Below are positions 21,001-32,150 of a DNA stretch of 64,000 nt, piece after piece; position 1 is the stretch's first letter; every line of letters begins with the position of its first letter. The DNA comes from Gracilariopsis chorda (Eukaryota > Rhodophyta > Florideophyceae > Gracilariales > Gracilariaceae), in assembly GCA_003194525.1 (NCBI GenBank), contig NBIV01000024.1:186001-250000 (forward strand), in the 5' to 3' direction. Position numbers and translations under genes: made by a program. Under the pieces are notes generated by a model. The model worked only from the letters and a program-made list of their open reading frames with translations. It was not told the DNA's origin and ran no database searches.

Positions 21001-21334
21001 TGGGTCTCAAAATGGTGAGCGTGGGCGGGTCATCGATGAAGTTCGTAGAGCTGAATCGTTGCAGATCCATTCCAATAGACAGAGGAGAGTCGTCGTTAAA
21101 CAGGTCAAAGTGCAAATCTGTTGACTTCCCGTTCCGATCCTGAAATGATACTGTCCACGAACACACGACTTGCTGTAGGCCGAGGCCCTGGTGACCCCAT
21201 CCTCTCTGATACCGACGCTTCGCTTTCTCCGGTCTGAATAGGATCCCCATTACTTCGCATAAAAGAATCGCCGAAGAAATTCCCCCAGATGAAATTGGGT
21301 TTCCTTCGTCGAGTATGGGATTCGGGTCTTTCAC
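18053..21334 (-). CDS. pol: Copia pol (integrase, reverse transcriptase, RNase H), copy A
   Basis: 1093 residues. An HHCC-type zinc region near 160-210 (RLHRLTHAPYDEL...CPVCAKSG) and a DDE integrase core with VERKNGVVKR come first. Next is the reverse transcriptase with VADVKGAYLQSG and the active-site VDDLLVAG (Tyr of the usual YVDD is Val). A copia-type RNase H follows (SLISLSDAS, FVDSKALF). Looks whole. gag and pol sit in different frames, as in Ty1, which is known to use programmed frameshifting. Confidence 0.9.
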   Translation of the reverse strand: MKDPNPILDEGNPISSGGISSAILLCEVMGILFRPEKAKRRYQRGWGHQGLGLQQVVCSWTVSFQDRNGKSTDLHFDLFNDDSPLSIGMDLQRFSSTNFIDDPPTLTILRPTDIGERVVQLYISGTSPFELRRRILIVPTVHTMLSKTLTELRPKSLARRLHRLTHAPYDELVAICERAGHLSAELKKEIRRITSECPVCAKSGPPPPSKKVSVTHVNQAFNVELQVDFTFLEVRGTKYTLMHMVDTGTGLSEGSIVSNRDANTMCSVLDTEWVNRHGEPCALSADDEFNNRKIARYLRSRGIRFKPRPARRHNKTGIVERKNGVVKRILEKLQLDQTESTNAELISRAIFLANMFTGSKTLSSFELARGYAPSILGTPRRMVTEELMDAYKKQTATRTLQKLLKGRNYSSLGVNAIKPGDDVLFYYRSSKQNEPDEWKSGIVSSVSEHIIEVRRPGSRLNSKVAVEDIRLRPNSDLARELSEGVMEDYIDLTLNAESMKDMSEDDEVCENLMVTTETEMDAVRKDLGDHAETILTEELLPTPTSLESSEQKVLEDVAKTIGSRQVTLREMQFAPPWLLKKAIEKEHADNWSNAYTEVDEKEIPHGANVISSHTVFKVKEDEDHVRKLKARLVTHGNHDDMKDEVRKDCSNADMIVVRLLISVALCLGFCFGVADVKGAYLQSGPIRREIYVRPPKEFKKKKGILWKLTKLPYGIVDAGRQWAKRIEDWMLGPVGLTRVFGINQLFVGRTSSGRIYILVAKVVDDLLVAGSNRAIEEFMKKLETEFNVGKIRIEPRITFAGCTIEQDDDGNVLLSMNEYIKRLTPAALSKARRRERSDKATAEEIHEYRSLAGTLMYLGSAVLPPASFVTSRMQQEIGRLRVSHIIEANAMLAEVLQLRPEVRFIRPLGVSGVSLISLSDASHGSGSNSYGQTGILTGLKIETSFDEEPVFHSLYWVSNKQQRVTYSSFGAEILACADAEDRGIDMKYSLQNIYTSIQVPHTIFVDSKALFDTITTLHEPREYRLRKTVTLLRDAFEAGELDCLTWIPGTSNISDALTKRSVNHSRTMNRILTSGYWQVNTNAGIAHHSETWK

Positions 21335-21342
21335 CGAATCCC

Positions 21343-22452
21343 TTACTGAAAAAAAGAACTCTTTTTCTCCTTGGAATCATGTTTGTTCTCCCATCTCGGA
21401 CGTTTTTTCTCTCTCTGCTCGGTATCCGGGGTCCGTTGATCCTTTCCATTATCGTAACGCGCGTTCTTTGCCTCTGGAATCTCGTCTGCTTTCTCGTCCT
21501 TGCGACCCCACTTGCCTGCTTGTTTGGCACGTTTGTTCCTTGGGTTTGTCTTAGCAAGGTATGAACGAGATGTCTGGACGCCATCCTCATCCTTCTTCTG
21601 GGGGTGACGTAGTTCCTGTTCGCTCAGGTTGGCTTCCTCCAGGGCTCTTACCGCGTCACTTAATCCGATTCGCGTCGATGAGCTACCGGATTCTTGGTCT
21701 TCTCTCTGCTGTCCTATCGCGGACTCCAAGCTACTGGTTGACTCGTCGATCCTGGACTTCAGAGTGTCATTCTGATCTGTAGTGCGCACTTCGTTCAGGA
21801 TGGAAATGACCTTCCGGATTCTTTCCGTTCTCAGTAGAGTGGTTTCTGCCTGGGTGACTTCTTTTGACTTGAGTGATACTACTAAATTGCTGATGATGTT
21901 GCTGAACGTTTGGTTAGTTAACCCTGCGTTGAGTAGCATGACAATGGCAAAATTCTGACTTTCGGTAGAGTGTTCATCTGCGTTCGTGAGATTCAAGTAG
22001 GACATCGCAGGCCCCGCAAACCGTTCCAGATAATTCGCGATTGACTCGCCCTGTTCTCTCTTACACTTGTTGACTTCTTTGTAGAGTCGCACGACCCTCC
22101 TGAGCCTGTCTACTGTCGAGTCTTGTGCCACAAGTTGGACAATTTGTTTGACTACTTGCAGTTGATTGATGTTTTTGTGTTCATCGCTCGACACTAGAAT
22201 GATCTCGCCAGTCCTGACCGCTTTCTTGACAATTTCTTTCCTAGAGAGCTCTAGGGACCTGTAGAGCGTCATCCCGAGCGTTGCAGCGGCGCCTTTAGCT
22301 CGGTTATCGCCTGCTAAGGCGCAAGCGCGTAGGTTTGTCGCCCATTCAAAGACTGCCTCTCGCCACTGTAACTTGTCAGTGTCATGACGAAGTTTTGGTG
22401 GTACCAAAATGTTATTAGGGGAGAGATCCTCCCCTGGGCCCATAACTATCGG
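21343..22452 (-). CDS. gag: Copia gag, copy A
   Basis: Same coding region as the 380-residue gag frames of the other copies. It contains the YKEVNKCKREQGESIANYLE segment typical of copia (UBN2-like) capsid proteins. The start side lies at the inverted junction with B1. Confidence 0.85.
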   Translation of the reverse strand, partial: PIVMGPGEDLSPNNILVPPKLRHDTDKLQWREAVFEWATNLRACALAGDNRAKGAAATLGMTLYRSLELSRKEIVKKAVRTGEIILVSSDEHKNINQLQVVKQIVQLVAQDSTVDRLRRVVRLYKEVNKCKREQGESIANYLERFAGPAMSYLNLTNADEHSTESQNFAIVMLLNAGLTNQTFSNIISNLVVSLKSKEVTQAETTLLRTERIRKVISILNEVRTTDQNDTLKSRIDESTSSLESAIGQQREDQESGSSSTRIGLSDAVRALEEANLSEQELRHPQKKDEDGVQTSRSYLAKTNPRNKRAKQAGKWGRKDEKADEIPEAKNARYDNGKDQRTPDTEQREKKRPRWENKHDSKEKKSSFFQ

Positions 22453-22508
22453 ACTGTACCACTCCTCAAGTTGTTCACCGGAGAACCTCCCCACACTGCG
22501 TATACGTG

Positions 22509-23648
22509 ATGGACTTCTCACACTTGAAAGAGGTCCAACCGATAGTTATGGGCCCAGGGGAGGATCTCTCCCCTAATAACATTTTGGTACCACCAAAACT
22601 TCGTCATGACACTGACAAGTTACAGTGGCGAGAGGCAGTCTTTGAATGGGCGACAAACCTACGCGCTTGCGCCTTAGCAGGCGATAACCGAGCTAAAGGC
22701 GCCGCTGCAACGCTCGGGATGACGCTCTACAGGTCCCTAGAGCTCTCTAGGAAAGAAATTGTCAAGAAAGCGGTCAGGACTGGCGAGATCATTCTAGTGT
22801 CGAGCGATGAACACAAAAACATCAATCAACTGCAAGTAGTCAAACAAATTGTCCAACTTGTGGCACAAGACTCGACAGTAGACAGGCTCAGGAGGGTCGT
22901 GCGACTCTACAAAGAAGTCAACAAGTGTAAGAGAGAACAGGGCGAGTCAATCGCGAATTATCTGGAACGGTTTGCGGGGCCTGCGATGTCCTACTTGAAT
23001 CTCACGAACGCAGATGAACACTCTACCGAAAGTCAGAATTTTGCCATTGTCATGCTACTCAACGCAGGGTTAACTAACCAAACGTTCAGCAACATCATCA
23101 GCAATTTAGTAGTATCACTCAAGTCAAAAGAAGTCACCCAGGCAGAAACCACTCTACTGAGAACGGAAAGAATCCGGAAGGTCATTTCCATCCTGAACGA
23201 AGTGCGCACTACAGATCAGAATGACACTCTGAAGTCCAGGATCGACGAGTCAACCAGTAGCTTGGAGTCCGCGATAGGACAGCAGAGAGAAGACCAAGAA
23301 TCCGGTAGCTCATCGACGCGAATCGGATTAAGTGACGCGGTAAGAGCCCTGGAGGAAGCCAACCTGAGCGAACAGGAACTACGTCACCCCCAGAAGAAGG
23401 ATGAGGATGGCGTCCAGACATCTCGTTCATACCTTGCTAAGACAAACCCAAGGAACAAACGTGCCAAACAAGCAGGCAAGTGGGGTCGCAAGGACGAGAA
23501 AGCAGACGAGATTCCAGAGGCAAAGAACGCGCGTTACGATAATGGAAAGGATCAACGGACCCCGGATACCGAGCAGAGAGAGAAAAAACGTCCGAGATGG
23601 GAGAACAAACATGATTCCAAGGAGAAAAAGAGTTCTTTTTTTCAGTAA
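22509..23648 (+). CDS. gag: Copia gag, copy B1
   Basis: Begins at ATG 22509 (MDFSHLKEVQ) and is followed by pol nine bases later in another frame. Helix-rich N-terminal two-thirds; the last third is charged and Lys/Arg-rich, as in nucleic-acid-binding gag tails. Confidence 0.88.
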   Translation: MDFSHLKEVQPIVMGPGEDLSPNNILVPPKLRHDTDKLQWREAVFEWATNLRACALAGDNRAKGAAATLGMTLYRSLELSRKEIVKKAVRTGEIILVSSDEHKNINQLQVVKQIVQLVAQDSTVDRLRRVVRLYKEVNKCKREQGESIANYLERFAGPAMSYLNLTNADEHSTESQNFAIVMLLNAGLTNQTFSNIISNLVVSLKSKEVTQAETTLLRTERIRKVISILNEVRTTDQNDTLKSRIDESTSSLESAIGQQREDQESGSSSTRIGLSDAVRALEEANLSEQELRHPQKKDEDGVQTSRSYLAKTNPRNKRAKQAGKWGRKDEKADEIPEAKNARYDNGKDQRTPDTEQREKKRPRWENKHDSKEKKSSFFQ

Positions 23649-23656
23649 GGGATTCG

Positions 23657-26600
23657 GTGAAAGACCCGAATCCCATACTCGACGAAGGAAACCCAATTTC
23701 ATCTGGGGGAATTTCTTCGGCGATTCTTTTATGCGAAGTAATGGGGATCCTATTCAGACCGGAGAAAGCGAAGCGTCGGTATCAGAGAGGATGGGGTCAC
23801 CAGGGCCTCGGCCTACAGCAAGTCGTGTGTTCGTGGACAGTATCATTTCAGGATCGGAACGGGAAGTCAACAGATTTGCACTTTGACCTGTTTAACGACG
23901 ACTCTCCTCTGTCTATTGGAATGGATCTGCAACGATTCAGCTCTACGAACTTCATCGATGACCCGCCCACGCTCACCATTTTGAGACCCACGGACATAGG
24001 AGAAAGAGTCGTGCAGCTCTATATTTCAGGAACCTCACCCTTTGAATTACGGAGAAGAATCCTAATCGTGCCGACCGTTCACACGATGTTATCGAAAACG
24101 CTAACCGAGTTGCGACCGAAATCATTGGCGAGGCGTCTGCACAGGTTAACGCACGCGCCATACGACGAATTAGTTGCGATATGTGAAAGGGCAGGACACC
24201 TCAGCGCGGAACTGAAAAAGGAAATTAGAAGAATCACGTCAGAATGTCCAGTATGTGCAAAAAGTGGTCCCCCACCTCCTTCCAAGAAAGTCTCCGTCAC
24301 TCATGTGAATCAGGCCTTCAACGTAGAACTTCAGGTAGATTTTACGTTCTTGGAAGTAAGGGGAACGAAGTACACATTGATGCACATGGTAGATACTGGC
24401 ACAGGACTTTCCGAAGGGTCGATCGTGTCCAATCGGGATGCAAACACAATGTGTAGCGTTCTCGATACCGAATGGGTGAACAGGCACGGCGAACCCTGCG
24501 CCCTTTCCGCGGATGATGAGTTCAACAATCGCAAAATAGCACGATATCTGAGGAGCAGGGGAATACGGTTCAAGCCACGTCCAGCACGGAGACATAATAA
24601 AACTGGCATAGTCGAACGCAAAAACGGAGTCGTCAAGAGGATACTCGAGAAGCTGCAGCTTGATCAGACAGAGAGCACCAACGCCGAATTGATATCGAGG
24701 GCAATTTTCCTAGCCAACATGTTCACCGGATCGAAAACGCTCAGCTCGTTCGAGTTAGCACGCGGTTACGCACCGTCAATTCTAGGTACACCTAGACGAA
24801 TGGTCACGGAGGAGCTGATGGATGCTTACAAGAAACAAACAGCCACAAGAACGCTCCAGAAACTCTTGAAGGGGCGTAATTACTCTTCGCTCGGCGTGAA
24901 CGCTATAAAACCAGGGGACGACGTCCTGTTCTACTACCGGAGTAGCAAACAGAACGAGCCTGACGAGTGGAAATCAGGCATCGTATCGAGCGTATCCGAG
25001 CACATCATCGAGGTTCGGAGACCAGGGAGTCGGCTGAACTCGAAAGTCGCCGTAGAAGACATCCGACTACGCCCCAACTCTGATTTAGCCAGAGAACTGA
25101 GTGAAGGGGTTATGGAGGACTACATCGATCTGACGTTGAATGCCGAATCTATGAAGGATATGTCTGAGGATGATGAAGTCTGCGAGAATCTCATGGTAAC
25201 GACAGAGACGGAGATGGACGCTGTACGCAAAGACCTTGGAGATCACGCGGAAACGATTCTCACCGAAGAATTATTACCAACGCCGACGTCACTCGAGTCC
25301 AGTGAGCAGAAAGTCCTGGAGGACGTAGCGAAGACAATTGGATCGCGCCAAGTGACATTAAGAGAGATGCAGTTTGCGCCACCGTGGTTGCTCAAGAAGG
25401 CAATCGAGAAAGAACATGCAGACAATTGGTCGAATGCATACACAGAAGTCGACGAGAAGGAGATTCCGCATGGGGCAAACGTTATATCATCGCACACCGT
25501 TTTCAAAGTCAAAGAGGACGAGGATCATGTCAGAAAGCTGAAAGCACGGCTCGTGACGCATGGCAATCATGACGATATGAAAGACGAGGTGCGTAAAGAC
25601 TGCTCGAACGCAGACATGATCGTCGTCAGACTCCTCATTAGTGTCGCACTCTGCCTGGGATTTTGCTTCGGAGTGGCCGACGTGAAAGGCGCATATTTGC
25701 AGAGTGGGCCAATTCGACGAGAGATATACGTCAGGCCGCCAAAAGAGTTCAAGAAGAAAAAGGGTATCCTGTGGAAACTTACGAAGCTTCCGTACGGGAT
25801 CGTTGACGCTGGGAGACAGTGGGCAAAGCGCATAGAAGACTGGATGCTTGGACCTGTCGGCCTAACTCGCGTATTTGGGATAAATCAACTCTTCGTCGGA
25901 CGAACATCTTCGGGAAGGATTTACATTTTGGTAGCCAAGGTGGTCGACGACCTCCTCGTAGCTGGTTCTAACAGGGCAATAGAGGAGTTCATGAAGAAAT
26001 TGGAAACCGAGTTCAACGTCGGAAAGATCCGGATAGAACCGAGGATCACGTTTGCTGGCTGCACGATTGAGCAAGACGATGACGGCAATGTGCTACTTTC
26101 CATGAACGAGTACATTAAACGACTGACACCTGCGGCACTGAGCAAAGCCCGTAGGCGCGAGAGATCAGACAAAGCAACCGCAGAGGAAATTCATGAATAT
26201 CGTTCGCTTGCTGGCACACTAATGTACCTTGGATCAGCGGTTCTACCCCCAGCGTCTTTCGTGACTTCGCGGATGCAACAAGAGATTGGAAGGCTGAGAG
26301 TTAGTCATATAATCGAAGCAAACGCGATGCTCGCAGAAGTGCTTCAACTCAGACCTTAAGTTCGTTTTATAAGGCCTCTCGGAGTGTCAGGAGTTTCACT
26401 GATAAGTCTATCAGACGCATCACACGGTAGTGGATCGAACAGTTACGGACAGACGGGAATTCTAACTGGACTCAAGATTGAGACGAGTTTTGATGAAGAG
26501 CCCGTGTTTCATTCACTATACTGGGTTAGCAACAAGCAACAAAGGGTAACCTATTCTTCATTCGGGGCAGAAATTTTGGCCTGCGCCGACGCAGAAGATC

Positions 26601-26938
26601 GAGGCATAGATATGAAGTACTCGCTGCAGAACATATACACGTCTATTCAGGTGCCGCATACGATCTTCGTGGACTCGAAAGCCCTTTTTGACACCATAAC
26701 AACGCTTCACGAACCACGCGAGTACCGCTTACGCAAGACGGTCACATTGTTAAGAGATGCGTTTGAAGCCGGAGAACTTGACTGCTTGACCTGGATTCCG
26801 GGAACGAGCAACATCTCCGACGCTTTGACGAAGCGAAGCGTTAATCACTCGCGTACAATGAACAGGATCCTAACAAGTGGGTATTGGCAAGTCAACACGA
26901 ATGCTGGTATCGCCCATCATTCAGAGACTTGGAAGTAG
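23657..26938 (+). pseudogene. pol: Copia pol, copy B1 (about one break)
   Basis: Same domain order as copy A pol: HHCC/DDE integrase, reverse transcriptase, RNase H. Treated as a fossil copy; broken about once, and B2 shares the same state. Confidence 0.85.
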
Positions 26939-26963
26939 GAGATACTACATCGACCGGGGGGTG

Positions 26964-27082
26964 TGTGAAAACACGTACAAAAAGCACACGACGCAAGCCG
27001 ATGACGTACAACTGACAAGCGTCGTAGGAGTTTAGAGTACGTGTTTAGTCGACCCTAATAGCCGATAGGTCGCCTAGTATCC
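26964..27082 (+). repeat. Copia LTR (3' LTR of B1)
   Basis: 119 bp, TGTGAAAACACG to CCTAGTATCC, preceded by the CCGGGGGGTG polypurine tract. Separated from the next LTR by only AG (27083-27084). Confidence 0.92.
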
Positions 27083-27084
27083 AG

Positions 27085-27203
27085 TGTGAAAACACGTACA
27101 AAAAGCACACGACGCAAGCCGATGACGTACAACTGACAAGCGTCGTAGGAGTTTAGAGTACGTGTTTAGTCGACCCTAATAGCCGATAGGTCGCCTAGTA
27201 TCC
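27085..27203 (+). repeat. Copia LTR (5' LTR of B2)
   Basis: Identical to the 3' LTR of B1 two bases upstream. It is followed by the leader that starts CTACTTAAGTAAAGCCC. Confidence 0.92.
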
Positions 27204-27329
27204 CTACTTAAGTAAAGCCCACCCACAGGAGACTTAAGAGGAGGACTCCCGGCAAGGTCTTGTGCCGACTCAGACTGTACCACTCCTCAAGTTGTTCACC
27301 GGAGAACCTCCCCACACTGCGTATACGTG

Positions 27330-28469
27330 ATGGACTTCTCACACTTGAAAGAGGTCCAACCGATAGTTATGGGCCCAGGGGAGGATCTCTCCCCTAATAA
27401 CATTTTGGTACCACCAAAACTTCGTCATGACACTGACAAGTTACAGTGGCGAGAGGCAGTCTTTGAATGGGCGACAAACCTACGCGCTTGCGCCTTAGCA
27501 GGCGATAACCGAGCTAAAGGCGCCGCTGCAACGCTCGGGATGACGCTCTACAGGTCCCTAGAGCTCTCTAGGAAAGAAATTGTCAAGAAAGCGGTCAGGA
27601 CTGGCGAGATCATTCTAGTGTCGAGCGATGAACACAAAAACATCAATCAACTGCAAGTAGTCAAACAAATTGTCCAACTTGTGGCACAAGACTCGACAGT
27701 AGACAGGCTCAGGAGGGTCGTGCGACTCTACAAAGAAGTCAACAAGTGTAAGAGAGAACAGGGCGAGTCAATCGCGAATTATCTGGAACGGTTTGCGGGG
27801 CCTGCGATGTCCTACTTGAATCTCACGAACGCAGATGAACACTCTACCGAAAGTCAGAATTTTGCCATTGTCATGCTACTCAACGCAGGGTTAACTAACC
27901 AAACGTTCAGCAACATCATCAGCAATTTAGTAGTATCACTCAAGTCAAAAGAAGTCACCCAGGCAGAAACCACTCTACTGAGAACGGAAAGAATCCGGAA
28001 GGTCATTTCCATCCTGAACGAAGTGCGCACTACAGATCAGAATGACACTCTGAAGTCCAGGATCGACGAGTCAACCAGTAGCTTGGAGTCCGCGATAGGA
28101 CAGCAGAGAGAAGACCAAGAATCCGGTAGCTCATCGACGCGAATCGGATTAAGTGACGCGGTAAGAGCCCTGGAGGAAGCCAACCTGAGCGAACAGGAAC
28201 TACGTCACCCCCAGAAGAAGGATGAGGATGGCGTCCAGACATCTCGTTCATACCTTGCTAAGACAAACCCAAGGAACAAACGTGCCAAACAAGCAGGCAA
28301 GTGGGGTCGCAAGGACGAGAAAGCAGACGAGATTCCAGAGGCAAAGAACGCGCGTTACGATAATGGAAAGGATCAACGGACCCCGGATACCGAGCAGAGA
28401 GAGAAAAAACGTCCGAGATGGGAGAACAAACATGATTCCAAGGAGAAAAAGAGTTCTTTTTTTCAGTAA
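27330..28469 (+). CDS. gag: Copia gag, copy B2
   Basis: Same protein as the B1 gag, offset by exactly 4,821 bp. The frame is open throughout. Confidence 0.88.
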   Translation: MDFSHLKEVQPIVMGPGEDLSPNNILVPPKLRHDTDKLQWREAVFEWATNLRACALAGDNRAKGAAATLGMTLYRSLELSRKEIVKKAVRTGEIILVSSDEHKNINQLQVVKQIVQLVAQDSTVDRLRRVVRLYKEVNKCKREQGESIANYLERFAGPAMSYLNLTNADEHSTESQNFAIVMLLNAGLTNQTFSNIISNLVVSLKSKEVTQAETTLLRTERIRKVISILNEVRTTDQNDTLKSRIDESTSSLESAIGQQREDQESGSSSTRIGLSDAVRALEEANLSEQELRHPQKKDEDGVQTSRSYLAKTNPRNKRAKQAGKWGRKDEKADEIPEAKNARYDNGKDQRTPDTEQREKKRPRWENKHDSKEKKSSFFQ

Positions 28470-28477
28470 GGGATTCG

Positions 28478-31400
28478 GTGAAAGACCCGAATCCCATACT
28501 CGACGAAGGAAACCCAATTTCATCTGGGGGAATTTCTTCGGCGATTCTTTTATGCGAAGTAATGGGGATCCTATTCAGACCGGAGAAAGCGAAGCGTCGG
28601 TATCAGAGAGGATGGGGTCACCAGGGCCTCGGCCTACAGCAAGTCGTGTGTTCGTGGACAGTATCATTTCAGGATCGGAACGGGAAGTCAACAGATTTGC
28701 ACTTTGACCTGTTTAACGACGACTCTCCTCTGTCTATTGGAATGGATCTGCAACGATTCAGCTCTACGAACTTCATCGATGACCCGCCCACGCTCACCAT
28801 TTTGAGACCCACGGACATAGGAGAAAGAGTCGTGCAGCTCTATATTTCAGGAACCTCACCCTTTGAATTACGGAGAAGAATCCTAATCGTGCCGACCGTT
28901 CACACGATGTTATCGAAAACGCTAACCGAGTTGCGACCGAAATCATTGGCGAGGCGTCTGCACAGGTTAACGCACGCGCCATACGACGAATTAGTTGCGA
29001 TATGTGAAAGGGCAGGACACCTCAGCGCGGAACTGAAAAAGGAAATTAGAAGAATCACGTCAGAATGTCCAGTATGTGCAAAAAGTGGTCCCCCACCTCC
29101 TTCCAAGAAAGTCTCCGTCACTCATGTGAATCAGGCCTTCAACGTAGAACTTCAGGTAGATTTTACGTTCTTGGAAGTAAGGGGAACGAAGTACACATTG
29201 ATGCACATGGTAGATACTGGCACAGGACTTTCCGAAGGGTCGATCGTGTCCAATCGGGATGCAAACACAATGTGTAGCGTTCTCGATACCGAATGGGTGA
29301 ACAGGCACGGCGAACCCTGCGCCCTTTCCGCGGATGATGAGTTCAACAATCGCAAAATAGCACGATATCTGAGGAGCAGGGGAATACGGTTCAAGCCACG
29401 TCCAGCACGGAGACATAATAAAACTGGCATAGTCGAACGCAAAAACGGAGTCGTCAAGAGGATACTCGAGAAGCTGCAGCTTGATCAGACAGAGAGCACC
29501 AACGCCGAATTGATATCGAGGGCAATTTTCCTAGCCAACATGTTCACCGGATCGAAAACGCTCAGCTCGTTCGAGTTAGCACGCGGTTACGCACCGTCAA
29601 TTCTAGGTACACCTAGACGAATGGTCACGGAGGAGCTGATGGATGCTTACAAGAAACAAACAGCCACAAGAACGCTCCAGAAACTCTTGAAGGGGCGTAA
29701 TTACTCTTCGCTCGGCGTGAACGCTATAAAACCAGGGGACGACGTCCTGTTCTACTACCGGAGTAGCAAACAGAACGAGCCTGACGAGTGGAAATCAGGC
29801 ATCGTATCGAGCGTATCCGAGCACATCATCGAGGTTCGGAGACCAGGGAGTCGGCTGAACTCGAAAGTCGCCGTAGAAGACATCCGACTACGCCCCAACT
29901 CTGATTTAGCCAGAGAACTGAGTGAAGGGGTTATGGAGGACTACATCGATCTGACGTTGAATGCCGAATCTATGAAGGATATGTCTGAGGATGATGAAGT
30001 CTGCGAGAATCTCATGGTAACGACAGAGACGGAGATGGACGCTGTACGCAAAGACCTTGGAGATCACGCGGAAACGATTCTCACCGAAGAATTATTACCA
30101 ACGCCGACGTCACTCGAGTCCAGTGAGCAGAAAGTCCTGGAGGACGTAGCGAAGACAATTGGATCGCGCCAAGTGACATTAAGAGAGATGCAGTTTGCGC
30201 CACCGTGGTTGCTCAAGAAGGCAATCGAGAAAGAACATGCAGACAATTGGTCGAATGCATACACAGAAGTCGACGAGAAGGAGATTCCGCATGGGGCAAA
30301 CGTTATATCATCGCACACCGTTTTCAAAGTCAAAGAGGACGAGGATCATGTCAGAAAGCTGAAAGCACGGCTCGTGACGCATGGCAATCATGACGATATG
30401 AAAGACGAGGTGCGTAAAGACTGCTCGAACGCAGACATGATCGTCGTCAGACTCCTCATTAGTGTCGCACTCTGCCTGGGATTTTGCTTCGGAGTGGCCG
30501 ACGTGAAAGGCGCATATTTGCAGAGTGGGCCAATTCGACGAGAGATATACGTCAGGCCGCCAAAAGAGTTCAAGAAGAAAAAGGGTATCCTGTGGAAACT
30601 TACGAAGCTTCCGTACGGGATCGTTGACGCTGGGAGACAGTGGGCAAAGCGCATAGAAGACTGGATGCTTGGACCTGTCGGCCTAACTCGCGTATTTGGG
30701 ATAAATCAACTCTTCGTCGGACGAACATCTTCGGGAAGGATTTACATTTTGGTAGCCAAGGTGGTCGACGACCTCCTCGTAGCTGGTTCTAACAGGGCAA
30801 TAGAGGAGTTCATGAAGAAATTGGAAACCGAGTTCAACGTCGGAAAGATCCGGATAGAACCGAGGATCACGTTTGCTGGCTGCACGATTGAGCAAGACGA
30901 TGACGGCAATGTGCTACTTTCCATGAACGAGTACATTAAACGACTGACACCTGCGGCACTGAGCAAAGCCCGTAGGCGCGAGAGATCAGACAAAGCAACC
31001 GCAGAGGAAATTCATGAATATCGTTCGCTTGCTGGCACACTAATGTACCTTGGATCAGCGGTTCTACCCCCAGCGTCTTTCGTGACTTCGCGGATGCAAC
31101 AAGAGATTGGAAGGCTGAGAGTTAGTCATATAATCGAAGCAAACGCGATGCTCGCAGAAGTGCTTCAACTCAGACCTTAAGTTCGTTTTATAAGGCCTCT
31201 CGGAGTGTCAGGAGTTTCACTGATAAGTCTATCAGACGCATCACACGGTAGTGGATCGAACAGTTACGGACAGACGGGAATTCTAACTGGACTCAAGATT
31301 GAGACGAGTTTTGATGAAGAGCCCGTGTTTCATTCACTATACTGGGTTAGCAACAAGCAACAAAGGGTAACCTATTCTTCATTCGGGGCAGAAATTTTGG

Positions 31401-31759
31401 CCTGCGCCGACGCAGAAGATCGAGGCATAGATATGAAGTACTCGCTGCAGAACATATACACGTCTATTCAGGTGCCGCATACGATCTTCGTGGACTCGAA
31501 AGCCCTTTTTGACACCATAACAACGCTTCACGAACCACGCGAGTACCGCTTACGCAAGACGGTCACATTGTTAAGAGATGCGTTTGAAGCCGGAGAACTT
31601 GACTGCTTGACCTGGATTCCGGGAACGAGCAACATCTCCGACGCTTTGACGAAGCGAAGCGTTAATCACTCGCGTACAATGAACAGGATCCTAACAAGTG
31701 GGTATTGGCAAGTCAACACGAATGCTGGTATCGCCCATCATTCAGAGACTTGGAAGTAG
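28478..31759 (+). pseudogene. pol: Copia pol, copy B2 (about one break)
   Basis: Same domains as the other copies. Its shared broken state with B1 suggests that B1 and B2 are duplicates of one parent copy. Confidence 0.85.
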
Positions 31760-31784
31760 GAGATACTACATCGACCGGGGGGTG

Positions 31785-31903
31785 TGTGAAAACACGTACA
31801 AAAAGCACACGACGCAAGCCGATGACGTACAACTGACAAGCGTCGTAGGAGTTTAGAGTACGTGTTTAGTCGACCCTAATAGCCGATAGGTCGCCTAGTA
31901 TCC
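31785..31903 (+). repeat. Copia LTR (3' LTR of B2)
   Basis: 119 bp, same ends and sequence. Followed by AG (31904-31905) and the next LTR. Confidence 0.92.
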
Positions 31904-31905
31904 AG

Positions 31906-32024
31906 TGTGAAAACACGTACAAAAAGCACACGACGCAAGCCGATGACGTACAACTGACAAGCGTCGTAGGAGTTTAGAGTACGTGTTTAGTCGACCCTAA
32001 TAGCCGATAGGTCGCCTAGTATCC
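31906..32024 (+). repeat. Copia LTR (5' LTR of B3)
   Basis: 119 bp, same sequence as the other LTRs; two bases after the 3' LTR of B2. Confidence 0.92.
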
Positions 32025-32150
32025 CTACTTAAGTAAAGCCCACCCACAGGAGACTTAAGAGGAGGACTCCCGGCAAGGTCTTGTGCCGACTCAGACTGTA
32101 CCACTCCTCAAGTTGTTCACCGGAGAACCTCCCCACACTGCGTATACGTG

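Larger units (their letters stand above)
17909..22452 (-). mobile_element. Copia copy A
   Basis: Ty1/copia element with pol, most of gag and a 3' LTR. It ends at an inverted junction with copy B1 and has no 5' LTR of its own. The pol frame looks whole. It mirrors B1 over 4,544 bp, making a large inverted repeat. Confidence 0.88.
22453..27082 (+). mobile_element. Copia copy B1
   Basis: Begins within the leader, just after the inverted junction with copy A, and runs through gag, pol, polypurine tract and 3' LTR (26964-27082). One break in pol by my reading. It is the first of three + strand copies with a 4,821-bp period. Confidence 0.88.
27085..31903 (+). mobile_element. Copia copy B2, both LTRs present
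   Basis: 4,819 bp with 5' LTR 27085-27203, leader, gag, pol, polypurine tract and 3' LTR 31785-31903. Near-identical to B1 and B3. Pol has about one break. Joined to both neighbours by LTR-AG-LTR junctions without target duplications. Confidence 0.9.
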
